A DNA stretch of 64,000 bases from Faucicola mancuniensis (GCF_046523945.1 NZ_CP171363.1:2232001-2296000); one strand, 5' to 3'. Shown: positions 35,392 through 45,726, numbered from the stretch's first letter. A program made the numbers and translations. The notes: generated from the letters alone by a model not told the origin.

Positions 35392-35946
35392 TTATTCTTT
35401 AATCGCATAAATCCCCGGCATATGACGCAAATAACCATGATAATCCATACCACAGCCATATACATAGCGGTCTGCTACATCAACACCGACAAAATCCACT
35501 TTAAAATCAGCGACTTTGCGGTCGTGTAATTTGTTTAACAGTACACAAGTTTTTACTGATTTTGGATTTTCTTTTTGCAGCTCATCAACCACCGCTTTTA
35601 GGGTAATGCCTTCATCAAAAATATCATCAATCAACAAAATATCTTCGCCAGCGATGTCAATGTCTGGTTTAAATTTCCATTCCAAATCGTTCGTGCCTTG
35701 GTTGTTGCGGTAGCGAGTGGCGTGGATATAGTACATACGGTGATAAAAAGTGAACTGGGTCAAAAGTTGTCCTGCTGGGATTAACCCGCCATTCATCACC
35801 ACCATGACAATGGGATTTTGCCCTGCATAGTGCAGATTGACGCTGGCGGCTAGGCGTTCATAGGCGGCTGCCACTTCAATGCTACTAATCAGACATTCTG
35901 AATTTCGCAAAGCTTCTTCGATTTCTTTGTTGCTTAATTGGCTCAT
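35392..35946 (-). CDS. hpt: Hypoxanthine(-guanine) phosphoribosyltransferase
   Basis: A purine salvage enzyme that converts hypoxanthine or guanine and PRPP to the nucleotide. The 184 residues carry the PRPP loop EDILLIDDIFDEGITLKAV and an early MNGGLIPAGQLL motif. The purine-binding VDVADRYVYGCGMDY segment is near the C-terminus. Length and motifs are normal for the bacterial enzyme group that includes gammaproteobacterial hypoxanthine-guanine transferases. Monocistronic, ending at a shared terminator. Confidence 0.9.
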   Translation of the reverse strand: MSQLSNKEIEEALRNSECLISSIEVAAAYERLAASVNLHYAGQNPIVMVVMNGGLIPAGQLLTQFTFYHRMYYIHATRYRNNQGTNDLEWKFKPDIDIAGEDILLIDDIFDEGITLKAVVDELQKENPKSVKTCVLLNKLHDRKVADFKVDFVGVDVADRYVYGCGMDYHGYLRHMPGIYAIKE

Positions 35947-36027
35947 AGGGATACCTTTTTTGATGATTTTTTGTCAAAATTAGATTGATAGAAAATCACG
36001 ATATTTTAACACAAACAAACCAAAAAT

Positions 36028-36699
36028 TTAAGCCTTAAAAATCTGTGATTGATAATACTTGGTAAAGCGTTCCAACGATTCTTGGGGCATTTGCGGAATT
36101 AGACGGTTTAACGCAAGGCTAATGCCTTTTTTTAGTACGCCATCAGCCAAACTGATTGCCCCACGTTTTAGGCGATTTAACGGCAATGTTTTGGTAAAAT
36201 CTAACAAAAAATGCTGTAAACAGGCATTAGATAATTCGCTAAAAACTTTGGCAAGCCGTGCGTTTTCGTCCTTGCCGTTGCCTTGATGAACATTGGCAAA
36301 ACAGGCAAAAATCTCGCCTGCCAACTCATCTGACAACGGAAAACCGATTCGCATTTGCCCTGTTTCGTCATGTTTTACCACATTTTTATCAAAAAAGTCA
36401 AAACTTACCAACACATCAGCATTGTCAGTCGGTGTCAAAATGGTGTCAATCACTTTGTCAGACGTGGTTTCTATGGTGTGGCTCAGTTTGATTAAATGCG
36501 TTTTTCGCTCCGACTCGTTTGGCATGGCTTCAATCAATTTTACCAACATCACATCAAGCAACTCTTTGCTAACCATGTGGGTGATTTTATCACGATAAAG
36601 GTCATAACGTTCATCGCTGTTATTTTCAATGAGTGCGTAAGCGTGCTTGATGGTGTCGCTTAGCATTTGTGATGGCACAAAGCCAAAATAATAAGACAT
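36028..36699 (-). CDS. Conserved-looking hypothetical protein
   Basis: About 223 residues with no family I recognise. It is helical throughout, begins MSYYFGFVPSQMLSDTIKHAYALI, and has no signal peptide or membrane segment. The centre (DADVLVSFDFFDKNVV and the residues after it) is more beta-like. I chose the ATG at 36699; an in-frame TTG at 36708 lies just upstream. Composition and codon use match the neighbours, so it is a resident gene. It is separated from hpt by about 80 bp and could share its transcript. Confidence 0.7.
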   Translation of the reverse strand: MSYYFGFVPSQMLSDTIKHAYALIENNSDERYDLYRDKITHMVSKELLDVMLVKLIEAMPNESERKTHLIKLSHTIETTSDKVIDTILTPTDNADVLVSFDFFDKNVVKHDETGQMRIGFPLSDELAGEIFACFANVHQGNGKDENARLAKVFSELSNACLQHFLLDFTKTLPLNRLKRGAISLADGVLKKGISLALNRLIPQMPQESLERFTKYYQSQIFKA

Positions 36700-36867
36700 T
36701 TTTTGCAACTTTTAAAATTTAAAGGGTTTAAATGGCATAAGTTTAAAAATTCTTGGCTAAAATTTCAATGATTTTTTGGTAAAATTGGCAAAAACCCAAA
36801 AAGGTGTTTATTCTGCTACAAAATTATGCTAAATTGTTACAAATTATTTGCAAATATGGAAAATACA

Positions 36868-38928
36868 ATGTTTACAAAAAGAACAAAACTAAGTTTGTTA
36901 ATATCAGCAGTTTTTGTTTTAACTGCTTGTCAAAACAGCCCAAGTCAAAAACAAACGTCCAATCACGCCAGCCCAACTTTTCAAAATCATTTATCAAATA
37001 ATCAACAATTATCTGCCAAAACGCTAATGCAACAAACCATGCTTCACCGTTTTGACAAAAGTTATGATTATCAAAAAACCACCCAATATCAAACGGCATT
37101 GTTATATGATAAAAATGATGTGGAAAATCAAGATGTTAGCTTGTTTTTGACGATGATACAAGCCTTTAACAGCGGTTATGACAAATACAATGACGAAAAG
37201 TACGACCCACGCCCAGAGCGTCATGCGTGCGAAAGTAACTTTGGCAAACAGTATAACCAAGCCATCAAAGCCCAAAGCAAAGGCGACAGCACCACCGAAC
37301 AAACCAATGCCGAACTGGATAAAATTTATCAAGAATATGACGCTTGTTTGCAAGATTTACCGCCATTGCCAAAAGCAGATGTAACAGATGGCAACGACAT
37401 CAGCGACAATAATGAAAAACAATGCCAAGCCGAATTTGACAAAAATCTTGAAAAAAATTCGGACAAAGCATTTGATTTGTTTTTGGAATGTTTAACCAAA
37501 GCCCAAGAAACAGCGAACGAAAAAGCGTCTAAAGAAATTAGTGAAAACAACGATTTAAGCGATAATACAACAGATAAAAATACGTTAGCGACGCAAAAAA
37601 GTTTTGACAGTATTGCTGATAATTCAAAAATTGTTTATAAAAAAATGGACGAAAATGGCAATGTCATTGAACCAAATGAAGAAAACAGCGACTACACCAC
37701 GATTAATAGTATCATTGAAAATACGCCATCGGTATACCAAAGCACGCTAAAAACTGCCACCGAAAAGTTAAAAGAACTTGACAAAAATAACAAAAAAAAT
37801 CTATCCATAGACAGTTCTGAAACCGACAGCGATGGCAAAGTAAGCAAGTTAAATTTTGCCAAAATATTGGCAAATATGCGACTGACACCGCAACAAATTG
37901 AGGTGATAAACCAAGCCTATCTGACCCCAAAAACCATTCAATACATGGGTAGCTATGACAGCAAAACAGGGCAGTTTAGCACGGTGGTAGAAGAAAACAG
38001 CGAAACCACCTACACGCAAGCCTACAAGCGTATTCCGATGATTTTGGATATCAATGAGATGAGCGTGGTGTTTGAGCCTGATGTGGCATTGCCCTTTGTC
38101 AGTCTGATGTTTGATAAAGAGTTGCCTGATGTGTCTGGCAAATCGGTCAAATTTACCTTGCCTGATGAGTTACGCCAAAATATTCCGCTATCTATGATAA
38201 AAGACAGCTTTATCAAGGCGATGGGCTTGGCGTTTGGTGATATTGATAGCGAAAAATTTAATGAATTGGTGCTTGATGATTATGCCAAATCCATTCACGC
38301 CAGCCGTGTGGTGAAGGTGAATTTGACCAGTCATGATGTGGGTTTTATGATTGGGCGTGGGCTGAAATATTTTGTCAAAGATTTAAAACAAATGAGCGAG
38401 CAACACCCAGAATATATCAAAGATAATGAAAACTTTAAAGTTACGCTTGAATTTTTAGAAAATTTTAATAAAGTGTATCGTGCTGAAGATTTGGCAAAAC
38501 TGGCTCAACTGGTGGAAACTATTATTCCGCTGTCGTTTAACAGTTTTAATTATTATTATTTTGACCAACACAATCAGCTTATCGGTTATCGCCGTATCAA
38601 TGATTACCGTTCTGGACTGCTGAACGCCAAAGCCCAATCCATCACGACCAATCAGTTTAGCTATGATACCGACAATCGCAAAACCACGCACCGCTACTAT
38701 CAGCCAGACCCAAAAGACATCGTGGACGGCAATGCTTTGTTAAAAGATTATTATGATGACAAAAAACGCACCGCTGAAGCCCAAGACGCACGATTTGGTT
38801 ATTTGTATGACATTGAAGCACCGACTGATGACAGCGTAAACACTGATAAATTAGACACTGACAATGTTGAAGCCGATGTTGAAATTGAAAATGGTGATGT
38901 TATTATGCCTGAACAACAAAGATATTGA
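36868..38928 (+). CDS. Large lipoprotein, paralogue of the next gene
   Basis: Predicted lipoprotein of about 686 residues. The signal is MFTKRTKLSLLISAVFVLTAC with lipobox LTAC, so the mature protein starts at Cys21. The first 300 residues are rich in Asp, Asn, Lys and Gln and look disordered. From about residue 310 a structured domain is shared with the lipoprotein at 39050 (IxxMGSYxxxxGQFxTxxxE ... RxPMxxDxxxxxxxxxPDxxxPxxxLxxD). The function is unknown; envelope location is inferred from the signal. The start at 36868 gives a proper signal; an upstream ATG at 36826 would not. Confidence 0.75.
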   Translation: MFTKRTKLSLLISAVFVLTACQNSPSQKQTSNHASPTFQNHLSNNQQLSAKTLMQQTMLHRFDKSYDYQKTTQYQTALLYDKNDVENQDVSLFLTMIQAFNSGYDKYNDEKYDPRPERHACESNFGKQYNQAIKAQSKGDSTTEQTNAELDKIYQEYDACLQDLPPLPKADVTDGNDISDNNEKQCQAEFDKNLEKNSDKAFDLFLECLTKAQETANEKASKEISENNDLSDNTTDKNTLATQKSFDSIADNSKIVYKKMDENGNVIEPNEENSDYTTINSIIENTPSVYQSTLKTATEKLKELDKNNKKNLSIDSSETDSDGKVSKLNFAKILANMRLTPQQIEVINQAYLTPKTIQYMGSYDSKTGQFSTVVEENSETTYTQAYKRIPMILDINEMSVVFEPDVALPFVSLMFDKELPDVSGKSVKFTLPDELRQNIPLSMIKDSFIKAMGLAFGDIDSEKFNELVLDDYAKSIHASRVVKVNLTSHDVGFMIGRGLKYFVKDLKQMSEQHPEYIKDNENFKVTLEFLENFNKVYRAEDLAKLAQLVETIIPLSFNSFNYYYFDQHNQLIGYRRINDYRSGLLNAKAQSITTNQFSYDTDNRKTTHRYYQPDPKDIVDGNALLKDYYDDKKRTAEAQDARFGYLYDIEAPTDDSVNTDKLDTDNVEADVEIENGDVIMPEQQRY

Positions 38929-38958
38929 CTATAAAATTTAGAAAATATGAATTTTATC

Positions 38959-38993
38959 TGTAGGGTAGCTTAGCAAAGCGTAACCCACCAACA
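38959..38993. repeat. Dispersed TGTAGGG...AACCCACCA repeat
   Basis: TGTAGGGTAGC ... CAAAGCGTAACCCACCA is one imperfect palindromic copy between the two lipoprotein genes. The same family occurs at 41917 with a perfect palindrome. Confidence 0.6.
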
Positions 38994-39049
38994 CTCTCAA
39001 AAGAATTATGTTAAAAATTTTTAAAAAATAAACAAAAAAAGAGGACGTT

Positions 39050-40630
39050 ATGTTTTATCAAAATGCGGTACGTATCGGCTTGGCGTGTGGCGTGTTGGCT
39101 TTGGCAGGTTGTCAAACTGTGCCAACTGTTTCAAAAAACACTTTGCCAACCGATGTCAATAGCGACAATTTACAACAAAACAAACAATTATTGAGTAATG
39201 CGATTAGCAAAACTTTGTATCAAAATCAAACGTGGATTTCGGAACATCAGATTTTTTTGAAAAATCAGCCGTCTGATGAATTAAAAACGGACGATGTTAA
39301 AAGCGATATTAAAAGCATAGAAACGTGCCAAAATACGCATGACAAAAAATTTGTCACCCAAATGAAAGCGGACAAATTAACCGCTTATGCCGACATTGCC
39401 ACACTTGACGAAAGCCAACAACAAATTTATCAAAAAATCAAACAAGATTACTTGGACTGCTATCAAAGCCTTGATGTCAGTGATGACGAGCCAAAAACTG
39501 ATTATTTGGTAGATACGGTTACAAAACCGAGCAAAACTGACAAAGAAACAGCTATGGACACAAACACAGACAATGACAACCCAGACGACACGCTGACCCA
39601 AGATATCAGCGATTTGAACGAGATTATGCAGACGATTGGGTTTAGTAAGGCACAAATTAACAGCTTAAACCAATTTATGCTAAAGTCTGGCAAAATCACC
39701 ATGACGGGCAGTTATCACCCGTTTGCAGGCTTTGTAGCGACACAGATTGACGAAGGTTTTGAAAACAAAAATTTAAAATATCATTACCGTTTTCCGATGG
39801 TTGCTGATTGGAAAAAACAGGCGATTTATGTCAAACCTGACATTTTTATGCCAAGCATTGCCTTGTATTTGGACAATCAAATGGGTATGAGTTGGCAAGA
39901 TAAATGGTACAAATTTGACACCAAAAACGACCAACATATCCCAACTGACATGACGGTCAAAGCGTGGGCGACTGCGATAAAACAAAGTTTTGATGATTTG
40001 CCAAATTCGCAATTTCGCACCATTGACAGCGTTTTGCTTATGCCAAATATCACCTACGCCACCCAAAAAATTGCCAAAAATGGCACGGTGATAAAATGGC
40101 AACAAACCGCCAAAGAACAAGACAGACTGTATCAAGATGTGGTGGAACGCTTTATCCAAATGATGGATAAAAATATGCAAAACCCCAAATATCAAGCACA
40201 TCAAGACCAATGGCAAACGTATAAAATCAAACTAAACGATTATTTGGAAAATCGCTTGGCGATTGAACCTGATGAAAATAACCGTTTGACAGGGCAACAG
40301 TTTTATTTTGTGGTGTTAAATAATCAATTAAAACAAATATTTGCACAAAATACCGCCACATCACAAGGACAAGCCTATCAGCTGAACACTTGGATTACCT
40401 TTAATCCTGATGAAAGTTTGATAAAACCGATTAATCAGCCAAAAACTTTGGACAAATTGGTAAGTCAAATTGATGAAAAAAGCAACGTCATAGACGGCAA
40501 AGCCGAAATTGAGCGGTTGATGAATTTGGATAAATCTCGCAGATTGTTTGGTGAAGAGCCTGAATGGTTAAAATATCTGGGCAAAATAGCCAATATTGAA
40601 CCCAAAGATGACGATGATGAGCTTTATTAA
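39050..40630 (+). CDS. Lipoprotein, paralogue of the preceding gene
   Basis: Predicted lipoprotein of 526 residues with signal MFYQNAVRIGLACGVLALAGC (lipobox LAGC). The N-terminal 180 residues are charged and low complexity. The C-terminal domain from about 185 shares the GSYHPFAGFVATQIDEGFE and FPMVADWKKQAIYVKPDIFMPSI pattern with the upstream lipoprotein, so the pair arose by tandem duplication. The start follows GAGGACGTT. Function unknown. Confidence 0.75.
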   Translation: MFYQNAVRIGLACGVLALAGCQTVPTVSKNTLPTDVNSDNLQQNKQLLSNAISKTLYQNQTWISEHQIFLKNQPSDELKTDDVKSDIKSIETCQNTHDKKFVTQMKADKLTAYADIATLDESQQQIYQKIKQDYLDCYQSLDVSDDEPKTDYLVDTVTKPSKTDKETAMDTNTDNDNPDDTLTQDISDLNEIMQTIGFSKAQINSLNQFMLKSGKITMTGSYHPFAGFVATQIDEGFENKNLKYHYRFPMVADWKKQAIYVKPDIFMPSIALYLDNQMGMSWQDKWYKFDTKNDQHIPTDMTVKAWATAIKQSFDDLPNSQFRTIDSVLLMPNITYATQKIAKNGTVIKWQQTAKEQDRLYQDVVERFIQMMDKNMQNPKYQAHQDQWQTYKIKLNDYLENRLAIEPDENNRLTGQQFYFVVLNNQLKQIFAQNTATSQGQAYQLNTWITFNPDESLIKPINQPKTLDKLVSQIDEKSNVIDGKAEIERLMNLDKSRRLFGEEPEWLKYLGKIANIEPKDDDDELY

Positions 40631-40650
40631 GTAACGATTGATTAAAATCA

Positions 40651-40659
40651 TGATATAAT
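40651..40659 (+). promoter_or_regulatory. Extended -10 promoter for queC
   Basis: TGATATAAT, an extended -10 element 31 bp before the queC start. The leader is too short for a preQ1 riboswitch and I see none. Confidence 0.5.
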
Positions 40660-40689
40660 AGCATTTTTTTAAAGTAAATAAATATAGCA

Positions 40690-41418
40690 ATGACAATTCA
40701 ATCACAAACAAACAAACAAAAATCTAACAATGCCGTTGTGTTATTATCAGGTGGACTAGATTCAGTAACTTGTCTTTACTGGGCGAAAGCCAATTTTGAC
40801 AAAGTAACAGCCGTCAGTTTTGACTATGGGCAACGCCACAATAGCGAACTAAAGTCTGCTCAAAATATTGCCAAAATCGCCAATGTCAATCACCGTGTGA
40901 TTGGCATTGATTTGGAACAGTTGGGCGGTTCGGCATTGACCGACCAAAACATTCATGTACCAAATGCCGATAAAACCACCGATTTTAGCCACAATCAAAA
41001 CAACGACAGCATTCCTGTCACCTATGTCCCTGCTCGCAATACCATATTTTTGTCCTATGCGTTGGCAGTTGCCGAAGTAACGCACGCCAATACCATCGTG
41101 ATTGGAGTCAATGCGGTGGATTATTCGGGTTATCCCGATTGCCGTCCTGAGTACATTGACGCATTTGCAAAAATGGCAAACCTTGCGACCAAAGCGGGCG
41201 TTACAGGCAGTCATCTCACGATTGCTACGCCTTTGTTGCATTTGAGTAAAGCAGATATCATCAAATTGGGCGTGTCGCTTGGTGTGGATTATTCGCTAAC
41301 CGTGTCTTGTTATCAAGCTGACAGCGATGGGCGTGCGTGTGGCAAGTGCGATAGTTGCTATTTGCGTCAGCAAGGTTTTTTACAAGCTGAAATAGACGAC
41401 CCGACCCGTTATCAGTAA
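40690..41418 (+). CDS. queC: 7-cyano-7-deazaguanine synthase
   Basis: QueC makes preQ0, the precursor of queuosine, from carboxydeazaguanine, ammonia and ATP. The 242 residues show the PP-loop LLSGGLDSVTCLYWA and the FDYGQRHNSEL motif. YVPARNTIFLSYALAVAEV, NAVDYSGYPDCRPEYI and the C-terminal zinc site CYQ...CGKCDSC are also present. All zinc-binding cysteines are there. No other queuosine genes are in the window. Confidence 0.96.
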   Translation: MTIQSQTNKQKSNNAVVLLSGGLDSVTCLYWAKANFDKVTAVSFDYGQRHNSELKSAQNIAKIANVNHRVIGIDLEQLGGSALTDQNIHVPNADKTTDFSHNQNNDSIPVTYVPARNTIFLSYALAVAEVTHANTIVIGVNAVDYSGYPDCRPEYIDAFAKMANLATKAGVTGSHLTIATPLLHLSKADIIKLGVSLGVDYSLTVSCYQADSDGRACGKCDSCYLRQQGFLQAEIDDPTRYQ

Positions 41419-41450
41419 AATTGTTTTATTTTAAGCTTTTAGGAAGAAAA

Positions 41451-41765
41451 ATGATGAATACAATCAATAAGTTATTGGCAGTTTGTGCGATGGGTGCGAT
41501 GTTTGTTCCTAGTTTGGCAATGGCAAATACTACGCCGATTAATGCCTGTGTCGCCCAAATGACGGCAAAACAATTGACCGATAAAAAATCAGCGGAAAAA
41601 GTGTGTACTTGTGTGGCAAAAGAGCAAAGCAAAGTTACTCAAGCCCAAACCAAAGAGTTAAATAATTGGGTGCAGTCTGGCAAAGATATCCGCACCAATA
41701 AAACTTTTCAAAATCTAAGCAAGCGTATCAAAGCCTGTGGTGATGGGGTTAAATTTAATAAGTAA
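41451..41765 (+). CDS. Small secreted protein with four cysteines
   Basis: This 104-residue protein has a signal peptide (MMNTINKLLAVCAMGAMFVPSLAMA) and a mature part of about 80 residues. It has four cysteines (NACVAQ, KVCTCV, KACGDG), the right number for two disulfides in the periplasm. AGGAAG precedes the ATG at 41451; the TTG at 41421 is unlikely. Not recognised as a named family. It lies 32 bp after queC and may be cotranscribed. Confidence 0.7.
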   Translation: MMNTINKLLAVCAMGAMFVPSLAMANTTPINACVAQMTAKQLTDKKSAEKVCTCVAKEQSKVTQAQTKELNNWVQSGKDIRTNKTFQNLSKRIKACGDGVKFNK

Positions 41766-41916
41766 TTGATTTTTTTGAATTTAATATTCCGCCAAAAAAT
41801 AACCAACATAGATTAAGCCAGTATCAGATGTTTTATGTGAATCAATCACCAAATTCGGTTCTGAATAAAATATAAAGGTATTGGCTTTTTCTATACCAAG
41901 ACCAAGTTCAAGGCAT

Positions 41917-41953
41917 TTTGGTGGGTTACGCTAACGCTAACCCACCCTACAAA
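41917..41953. repeat. Dispersed palindromic repeat, best copy
   Basis: GGTGGGTTA (41920-41928) and TAACCCACC (41938-41946) are perfect arms around CGCTAACGC, followed by CTACAAA. It lies 3' of dnaE in a convergent gap. Confidence 0.7.
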
Positions 41954-41969
41954 TACAATTAATTTCGTT

Positions 41970-44900
41970 CTAGCTAAAATGCCAATGCAAATTATCGGCT
42001 TTGACCCACTGTTTTAACCTTGCCAAGGTATCATCATCAGGCTCAATCTGCCAATTTGGTGGCATATTCAAATTGGCAATCGCACTGTCGGTATAAACGC
42101 ACAAATTTAACGGCACGCCTGCCTCTTCTTGATTTTCTGCCAAAGCATTCATATCATTCATTTGGTGCGACAAATGATGAATGGTAGAATTATTCGCATG
42201 GATTAACAGACTTTGTAGCCGATTAAACAAATCCACATCATCGCCTGCGATTTTGACCGAGATTTTTTTAAGCCAACGTCTGCGAGCATCGCTTAACAAC
42301 AAAACGTCCTGTAACGTTGGATAAAACACGCCATCACGCTCACGCACGCTAACTTCCAAAATCACAATCGTTTCTACATTAAGTTTTGATTTTAAACGGT
42401 TGAATTTTTCAGCAAAACAGCTCACTTCTATACGCCCTGTGCCGTCATCAAGAGTAATGGCGGAGCGGTTGCCAAAGTTTGCCACGTCCATGATAATCCC
42501 TGCGATATAGGCGGTTTTGCCAAATTTGGTTTCGCTCAATTTATCAAGACTAAAGGTGGTATAGCGTTTTAACTCTTCACGATAGGTATCCACAGGGTGT
42601 CCTGTCAAATACAGCCCTAGCGTGTCTTTTTCGGCTTTTAATCGGTCTTTATCCGTCCATACAGGCTCTTTTGGTAACGGTGGCGGTTCGGCAACTTCTG
42701 GCAATTCGGCAAACATATCCATCATGCCTAGATTGTCGTTTTGGCGTTGCTGTTCAGCAGATTGCACCGCTTTTGGCAATTCTTCCATCAACGCCCCACG
42801 AATGTCAAACGCTCGTTCGCTGTCAAGTTCTGGGCGTAATTTTTTGGCAAAAATGTCAAAACACCCTGCTCGGATTAACGCTTCTAACGTACGTTTGTTT
42901 ACTTTTTTGGTGTCCACACGGCGACAAAAATCGTATAAATCGGTAAATGCACCGTCTTTTTTGCGAGCGGTTACGATAGATTCTACCGCACCTTCGCCCA
43001 CGCCTTTTAATGCCCCCAAGCCATAGACAATCGTTTTTGGGTCTTTTGGCACAAATTCCCAATTAGAATGATTAACACACGGATTTTCTACTTTTAAATC
43101 AAAGTTTTCTCGGCAATCGTTAATCAAAAAAACCACGCTGTCGGTGTTGTTCATATCGGACGTGATAACGGCAGACATAAATTCGGCAGGGTAGTAGTGT
43201 TTTAAATAAGCGGTCTGATAGGCAAGCACGCCATAGGCAGCCGAGTGCGATTTGTTAAAACCGTAACCTGCAAATTTTTCCATTAGGTCAAACACGCCCC
43301 CTGCAAGGGTTTCATCAATGCCTTCGTTTTTTGCACCGTCCACAAAGATTGAGCGTTGTTTTGCCATTTCTTCAGGTTTTTTCTTACCCATCGCACGTCT
43401 TAGCATATCCGCACCGCCAAGACTGTAGCCTGCCATCGCTTGCGAAATCTGCATAACCTGCTCTTGATAAACGATAACGCCATAAGTATTTGACAAAATC
43501 GGCTCAAGGCGTTCGTGGTCGTAATGCACTTCAGCACGCCCATGTTTGCGGTCAATGTAGTCATCAACCATGCCTGTTTCTAGCGGGCCTGGACGATACA
43601 AGGCACACATCGCAATCACGTCTTCAATGTTGGTCGGTTTTAGTTTTGCCAAATATTTTTTCATGCCAGAACTTTCAAGCTGAAATACGGCGGTGGTTTG
43701 GGCATCTTGTAAAAGTCTATAAGTCGGCTTGTCATCAAGGGGCAGGCTTTCTAAATCAATCGGTGCAAGGTTTTCTTTTTCACGGCGAGCGTTGATATTT
43801 TTAACAGCAGCATTAATCACGGTTAAATTTCGCAGACCCAAAAAGTCAAATTTTACCAAGCCGACCGCTTCCACATCGTCTTTATCAAATTGACTGACAC
43901 GATGCCCTTCGTCATCACAATAAATCGCACTGTAATCGGTAATTTTGGTTGGTGCAATCAGCACACCCCCTGCGTGTTTACCCACGTTACGAGTAATGCC
44001 TTCAAGTTTGACTGCCATTTCCCAAATTTCGTTGGCATCTTCATAATCCATATTATCAGGATTGCTTAACAAATCTTTTAGCTGAGCTTCTTCTTGTACC
44101 GCTTCGGCAAGCGAAATGCCGGGAGTTTTTGGAATAAGTTTGGAAATTTTATCCGCCAAACCGTACGATTTGCCTTGCACACGCGCGACATCTCGCACCA
44201 CCGCTTTTGCCGCCATTGTACCAAAGGTGATAATCTGCGACACCGCTTCACGTCCGTAAGTCTGAGCGACATAGTCAATCACTCTATCACGCCCTTCAAT
44301 ACAAAAATCCACGTCAAAGTCAGGCATAGACACACGTTCTGGGTTCAAAAAGCGTTCAAACAGCAAATCATACTCAAGTGGGTCAAGGTCGGTAATGTTC
44401 AGCGAATAGGCGACTAGCGACCCCGCACCTGAGCCACGCCCCGGCCCAACAGGCACGTCATTGGCTTTTGACCAACGGATAAAGTCCATCACGATTAAAA
44501 AGTAACCCGGAAATCCCATATTTAAAATCGTAGTAAGTTCAAACTCCAAACGCTCGTCATACGGCTTGCGAATTTCTTCCCAATCTTCGCCACGTTTTGC
44601 CACAGGATAGAGTTTTTCAAGACGTTTGTCCAAGCCTTCTTGAGCGGTACGGCGAAAAAACGTTTCCATCGTATCACCTTCAGGAATGGGAAAGGCGGGC
44701 AAGTCATGGTGTCCCATTTTGATAATCACGTTACAACGTTTTGCCAAATCAAGCGTGTTTTCAATCACCGCAGGCATATCAGCAAACAGCTCGGTCATCT
44801 GGGCTTGCGTTTTTAGATACTGTTCGCTTGAATAATCTCGTGGGCGATTGGGGTCGGCAAGTACTTGCGAATTGGCGATACACACACGAGCTTCGTGGGC

Positions 44901-45506
44901 TTCAAAGTCGTCTTCGGTCAAAAACCGCACATCATTGTGGGCGATAATCGGCACGTTATAAGCGTTTGACAAGCGAATGGCTTGTTCAATAAAACGGTCT
45001 TCGTTGGGGCGTTTGGTGCGTTTAATAGCAAAATATAAACGGTCGCCAAAATGTGTTTGCCACTCTTTTAACAATTCATCGGCACGCTCCACATGACCTG
45101 ATAGCATGGCTTGCCCCACGTCCGATTTTTCGGTAAACAGCACAATCACGCCTTCGCTACGTTCAAAAATCCAATCACGCTGAATAATCGGTTTCCCCAA
45201 CACTTGTCCGTCAACATAGCCTTTTGATACGATACTGGTTACGTTTTTGTAGCCTGTTTGGTCGCTTGCTAATAGCGTAACTGTGCTGTTGTCGCTATCA
45301 AGGAACACTTCTGAACCGATAATCGGCTTGATACCGCTATCCAAGCAGGCTTTGTAAAATTTGACGGCGGCGTATAGGTTGGATAAATCGGTCAAGGCAA
45401 GGGCTATTTGTCCGTCTTTGCTTGCGGATTTGGTTAGTTGTTTGATACGCACGATTGAGTCGGTGATGGAAAATTCGCTGTGAATGCCAAAGTGTACAAA
45501 TGCCAT
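41970..45506 (-). CDS. dnaE: DNA polymerase III alpha subunit
   Basis: The replicative polymerase catalytic subunit. The 1178 residues begin with a PHP domain (FVHFGIHSEFSITDS). The palm has GPGRGSGAGSLVAYSLNITDLDPL and the catalytic MPDFDVDFC. FNKSHSAAYGVLAYQTAYLKHYYPAEF and a C-terminal OB fold (TAYIAGIIMDVANFGNRSAITLDDGTGRIEV) follow. Length and order are standard. It is monocistronic on the - strand. Confidence 0.97.
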   Translation of the reverse strand: MAFVHFGIHSEFSITDSIVRIKQLTKSASKDGQIALALTDLSNLYAAVKFYKACLDSGIKPIIGSEVFLDSDNSTVTLLASDQTGYKNVTSIVSKGYVDGQVLGKPIIQRDWIFERSEGVIVLFTEKSDVGQAMLSGHVERADELLKEWQTHFGDRLYFAIKRTKRPNEDRFIEQAIRLSNAYNVPIIAHNDVRFLTEDDFEAHEARVCIANSQVLADPNRPRDYSSEQYLKTQAQMTELFADMPAVIENTLDLAKRCNVIIKMGHHDLPAFPIPEGDTMETFFRRTAQEGLDKRLEKLYPVAKRGEDWEEIRKPYDERLEFELTTILNMGFPGYFLIVMDFIRWSKANDVPVGPGRGSGAGSLVAYSLNITDLDPLEYDLLFERFLNPERVSMPDFDVDFCIEGRDRVIDYVAQTYGREAVSQIITFGTMAAKAVVRDVARVQGKSYGLADKISKLIPKTPGISLAEAVQEEAQLKDLLSNPDNMDYEDANEIWEMAVKLEGITRNVGKHAGGVLIAPTKITDYSAIYCDDEGHRVSQFDKDDVEAVGLVKFDFLGLRNLTVINAAVKNINARREKENLAPIDLESLPLDDKPTYRLLQDAQTTAVFQLESSGMKKYLAKLKPTNIEDVIAMCALYRPGPLETGMVDDYIDRKHGRAEVHYDHERLEPILSNTYGVIVYQEQVMQISQAMAGYSLGGADMLRRAMGKKKPEEMAKQRSIFVDGAKNEGIDETLAGGVFDLMEKFAGYGFNKSHSAAYGVLAYQTAYLKHYYPAEFMSAVITSDMNNTDSVVFLINDCRENFDLKVENPCVNHSNWEFVPKDPKTIVYGLGALKGVGEGAVESIVTARKKDGAFTDLYDFCRRVDTKKVNKRTLEALIRAGCFDIFAKKLRPELDSERAFDIRGALMEELPKAVQSAEQQRQNDNLGMMDMFAELPEVAEPPPLPKEPVWTDKDRLKAEKDTLGLYLTGHPVDTYREELKRYTTFSLDKLSETKFGKTAYIAGIIMDVANFGNRSAITLDDGTGRIEVSCFAEKFNRLKSKLNVETIVILEVSVRERDGVFYPTLQDVLLLSDARRRWLKKISVKIAGDDVDLFNRLQSLLIHANNSTIHHLSHQMNDMNALAENQEEAGVPLNLCVYTDSAIANLNMPPNWQIEPDDDTLARLKQWVKADNLHWHFS

Positions 45507-45692
45507 GAATTGTTCTCATTTGTTTAATTGTTTGTTAATTTGTTTTAAATAAATATTAAGGAAATAAAATTTGAAAAGGGTAGGCTATTATACTATAATT
45601 TATTTAAACTTTTAACATTAAAAAAGGTAAAAAACATGACACTAAAATAGTCTGACATACTAGAAATCGCCATTTAAAAAAATTGATGAACA

Positions 45693-45726
45693 AAAAAAAG
45701 GTGAGTTGTTATTACTCACCTTTTTT
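45693..45726. terminator. Terminator 3' of the binding lipoprotein
   Basis: AAAAAAGGTGAGT and ACTCACCTTTTTT form a 13-bp stem with an 8-base loop. It serves the - strand binding-protein gene; the 3' side towards dnaE's promoter is also insulated. Confidence 0.85.

Noticed and set aside
40631..40689. A preQ1 riboswitch before queC
   Set aside because: The leader after the -10 element is only about 25 bases long and lacks the conserved hairpin and A-rich tail.
43490..43795. Open frames antisense to dnaE
   Set aside because: They are shadows of a conserved polymerase gene with no ribosome-binding sites or recognisable domains.
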